Assembly: GCF_005281475.1 (NCBI RefSeq)
Contig: NZ_CP040106.1
Span: 935,501-999,500 of the forward strand
DNA from: Echinicola rosea
GTDB lineage: Bacteria > Bacteroidota > Bacteroidia > Cytophagales > Cyclobacteriaceae
Reading direction: 5' to 3'
Length of the DNA stretch: 64,000 bases
The number at the start of each line of letters is the position of its first letter. Positions within the stretch are counted from its first letter, which is position 1. Positions 62,740 to 64,000 of this stretch are shown one piece after another. The notes beneath the pieces are model-generated. The model made no database searches, was not told where the DNA came from, and saw only the letters and a program-made list of their open reading frames with translations. Position numbers and translations under genes: made by a program.

Positions 62740-63345
62740 ATGAAAGAACATGCAATAATAATTTTTCAAGAAAATCCGGTGCCCGGCAAGGTAAAAACAA
62801 GGCTTGGTGAGGTCATCGGTAGTGAGAAGGCAGTCGAAGTGTATGAATATTTGCTTCGCCATACCCACGAATTGGTGAGGGATTACCCAGCGGATGTGTT
62901 TGTTTACTTCCTTGATGAGGTAGATGAAGATTACCTCCTTAATGACCAATACCACCTTGGCCTTCAAGGAAAAGGGCTTTTGGGTGAGCGAATGCAGCGG
63001 GCATTTGCCGATGTCCTTGGCAAAGGATATGAAAAGGCACTTTTTCTTCGCGTAGCCGGCACCATGGAGCTCTCCAATGATATACTGGACGAGGCTTTTG
63101 AGGCACTGAGCTATCAGGATCTGGTGGTGGGACCTGCCCATGACGGGACTATTTACCTGCTGGGAATGACCCAAGTACATGATAAAGTGTTTGATCACAA
63201 TGATTGGAAATCAGACAGCCTCATCAGTGAATTGGCCCAAGAAGCCAAGGAAAGGGAACTGGAAATGCATAAACTTCCCGTACTTTATGAAGTAGAACAA
63301 TATGAGGACCTGAAAAGCTTAAAGGGTCTTCTAAATATTCAGTAG
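62740..63345 (+). CDS. DUF2064 (GT-A fold) glycosyltransferase-like protein
   Basis: The 201-residue protein has the family N-terminal motif ENPVPGKVKTRLGE (nucleotide-binding loop) and a late PAHDGTIYLLG. It resembles the TIGR04282 group linked to arsenosugar or other glycan synthesis. The usual mid-protein GSDxP metal/nucleotide motif is replaced by FLRVAGTMELS (about residue 102-112), so catalysis is doubtful. The start is the ATG at 62740; the in-frame ATG at 62665 is a leader without conservation. Confidence 0.82.
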   Translation: MKEHAIIIFQENPVPGKVKTRLGEVIGSEKAVEVYEYLLRHTHELVRDYPADVFVYFLDEVDEDYLLNDQYHLGLQGKGLLGERMQRAFADVLGKGYEKALFLRVAGTMELSNDILDEAFEALSYQDLVVGPAHDGTIYLLGMTQVHDKVFDHNDWKSDSLISELAQEAKERELEMHKLPVLYEVEQYEDLKSLKGLLNIQ

Positions 63346-63372
63346 CGATAAAACATGAGAGGTATTACCTTC

Positions 63373-63402
63373 AAGGTGTGGTTTTAGGCCACACCTTTTT
63401 TT
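63373..63402 (+). terminator. Terminator after the DUF2064 gene
   Basis: AAGGTGTGG / CCACACCTT stem with a 7-nt loop and a T-run, 28 bp past the stop codon. Confidence 0.9.
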
Positions 63403-63681
63403 GTGCGCAGTTTATTGGATAAAGCGGAAAAGTTGGGGACTGATAGAAAGCTGACAATACAGATGCTTATGATTTGCGCTGATTTTTTTCCTAAACGAGA
63501 AAAGCCAATTTACATAACAAAAGCCCTGAAGTTTATAGGTGAGATGTACCATGACCAAACCGGTCAGTGGTACCGGGCATACGGAAATGAAAATTGGGAA
63601 TTTGATGAACGGGGCTTTATGAAAAAGCGCTATGCCAGCATCAATGATCTACCTATAGATCAAGCTGATCGGAGGTTGTGA
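63403..63681 (+). pseudogene. Remnant of a DUF1348 (NTF2-like) gene
   Basis: The last 45 residues ([17 protein letters not shown], then [19 protein letters not shown] and DQADRRL) match the C-terminus of DUF1348 proteins, which are about 150 residues long and NTF2-like. The upstream 47 residues do not match the expected sequence, and the only start is a GTG inside the preceding terminator, so the gene has probably lost its N-terminal half. The function of the family is unknown. Confidence 0.7.
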
Positions 63682-63846
63682 TCCTTGGCTTTTCTTGATC
63701 AAACTGTGCAGGAAGGGGCGCCCAGCAGTGTTGATATCGGGGATTTACAATTCCTGGCTTATTTCAGGAGACTTGGCGGTCCATAAAATGATAAAAGTCG
63801 AAAGCCTTGCTTAAGTCTGGCGTCTGGAACCGGTCCTGTGAAAATG

Positions 63847-63877
63847 AAAAAAGCCCTCCGCCAAGGCGGAGAGCTTT
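63847..63877 (-). terminator. Terminator of the gene entering from the right edge
   Basis: GCTCTCCGCC and GGCGGAGGGC on the minus strand form a 10 bp stem with one mismatch, followed by a six-base T-run, 43 bp beyond the partial gene's stop. The stretch 63682-63846 contains nothing recognisable. Confidence 0.85.
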
Positions 63878-63919
63878 TCATCGAATTAACAAACTTATGT
63901 TAAATAAACTAAACTACTG

Positions 63920-64000
63920 TTATTCACAGAATTCAGCGTCTTCTACGTTCTCAAAGAACGATTTATCTTTGCGTGGAAGGTTGGACTTGCCCATCAGGAA
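63920..64000 (-). CDS. C-terminal fragment of an unidentified protein (5' end outside window)
   Basis: A minus-strand frame enters the window and stops at 63920, giving 26 residues that read MGKSNLPRKDKSFFENVED and end AEFCE. The frame ends upstream of a clear terminator, which supports a real gene end. Too little is visible to identify a family. Confidence 0.6.
   Translation of the reverse strand, partial: FLMGKSNLPRKDKSFFENVEDAEFCE

Overview
The window looks like chromosomal DNA of a gliding, polysaccharide-degrading member of the Bacteroidota. An Echinicola-like member of the Cyclobacteriaceae is my inference, not a proven identity. The evidence is a SusC/SusD pair, a gliding lipoprotein GldD, a secreted protein with a type IX secretion C-terminal sorting domain, a DUF4105 protein, promoters of the TAnnTTTG type and almost no Shine-Dalgarno sequences. 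I saw no rRNA, tRNA, CRISPR array, transposase, integrase or phage structural gene.

Layout. 1-20.5 kb is mostly housekeeping: an MsbA-like ABC exporter (cut by the window edge), an M14 carboxypeptidase, RecX, TpiA, PrmA, a patatin, a methyltransferase, a TRIC-type channel, an M20 dipeptidase, DsbD, an AraC regulator next to a small cupin, a LysR/YeiH pair, a lytic transglycosylase, a LOG-family protein, and a YkgJ/holin-like/PcrB cluster. 20.5-38.3 kb holds an AraC regulator, an acyl-CoA dehydrogenase, a T9SS cargo protein, a DUF4105 protein, UvrB with a small outer-membrane-like protein, an AlbA_2 protein, aspartate kinase, lumazine synthase, a TPR membrane protein, PdhA, a GH43 enzyme, a DinB-like protein, GldD and a GHL10-type glycosidase. 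38.3-48.5 kb is a carbohydrate region: an SSS symporter divergent from an APH-fold sugar-kinase-like gene, then SusD/SusC, with two clusters of dispersed non-coding repeats between them. 49-57 kb holds an MFS carrier, TfoX-N, a MutS-like ATPase, a probable PliI-type lysozyme inhibitor, a VOC protein, a nitroreductase, thioredoxin with its small partner, a DUF84 NTPase, YebC and a third repeat cluster. 57.7-64 kb holds NDH-2, a GGCT-like protein, an AT-rich accessory island, a secreted helical protein, a DUF2064 protein and the remnant of a DUF1348 gene.

The most unusual region is 59.9-62.0 kb. Two intramembrane-protease-like (CPBP/Abi) genes flank a 53-codon gene, shorter than usual gene-calling limits, that encodes a classic double-glycine leader followed by a 33-residue core. 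All three lie on the minus strand, and the small gene ends at a strong terminator. One CPBP gene carries a single-base frameshift, and short coding-like fragments lie around the peptide. This resembles a bacteriocin or signalling-peptide cassette with CPBP immunity-type partners that is at least partly decaying; no dedicated peptidase-containing exporter is visible in the window.

The second structural theme is a composite dispersed repeat found at 38.4-39.5, 42.96-43.45 and 56.6-57.3 kb. It is built from recurring blocks with inverted ends and conserved junctions, has no coding capacity, and looks like a miniature mobile-element family.
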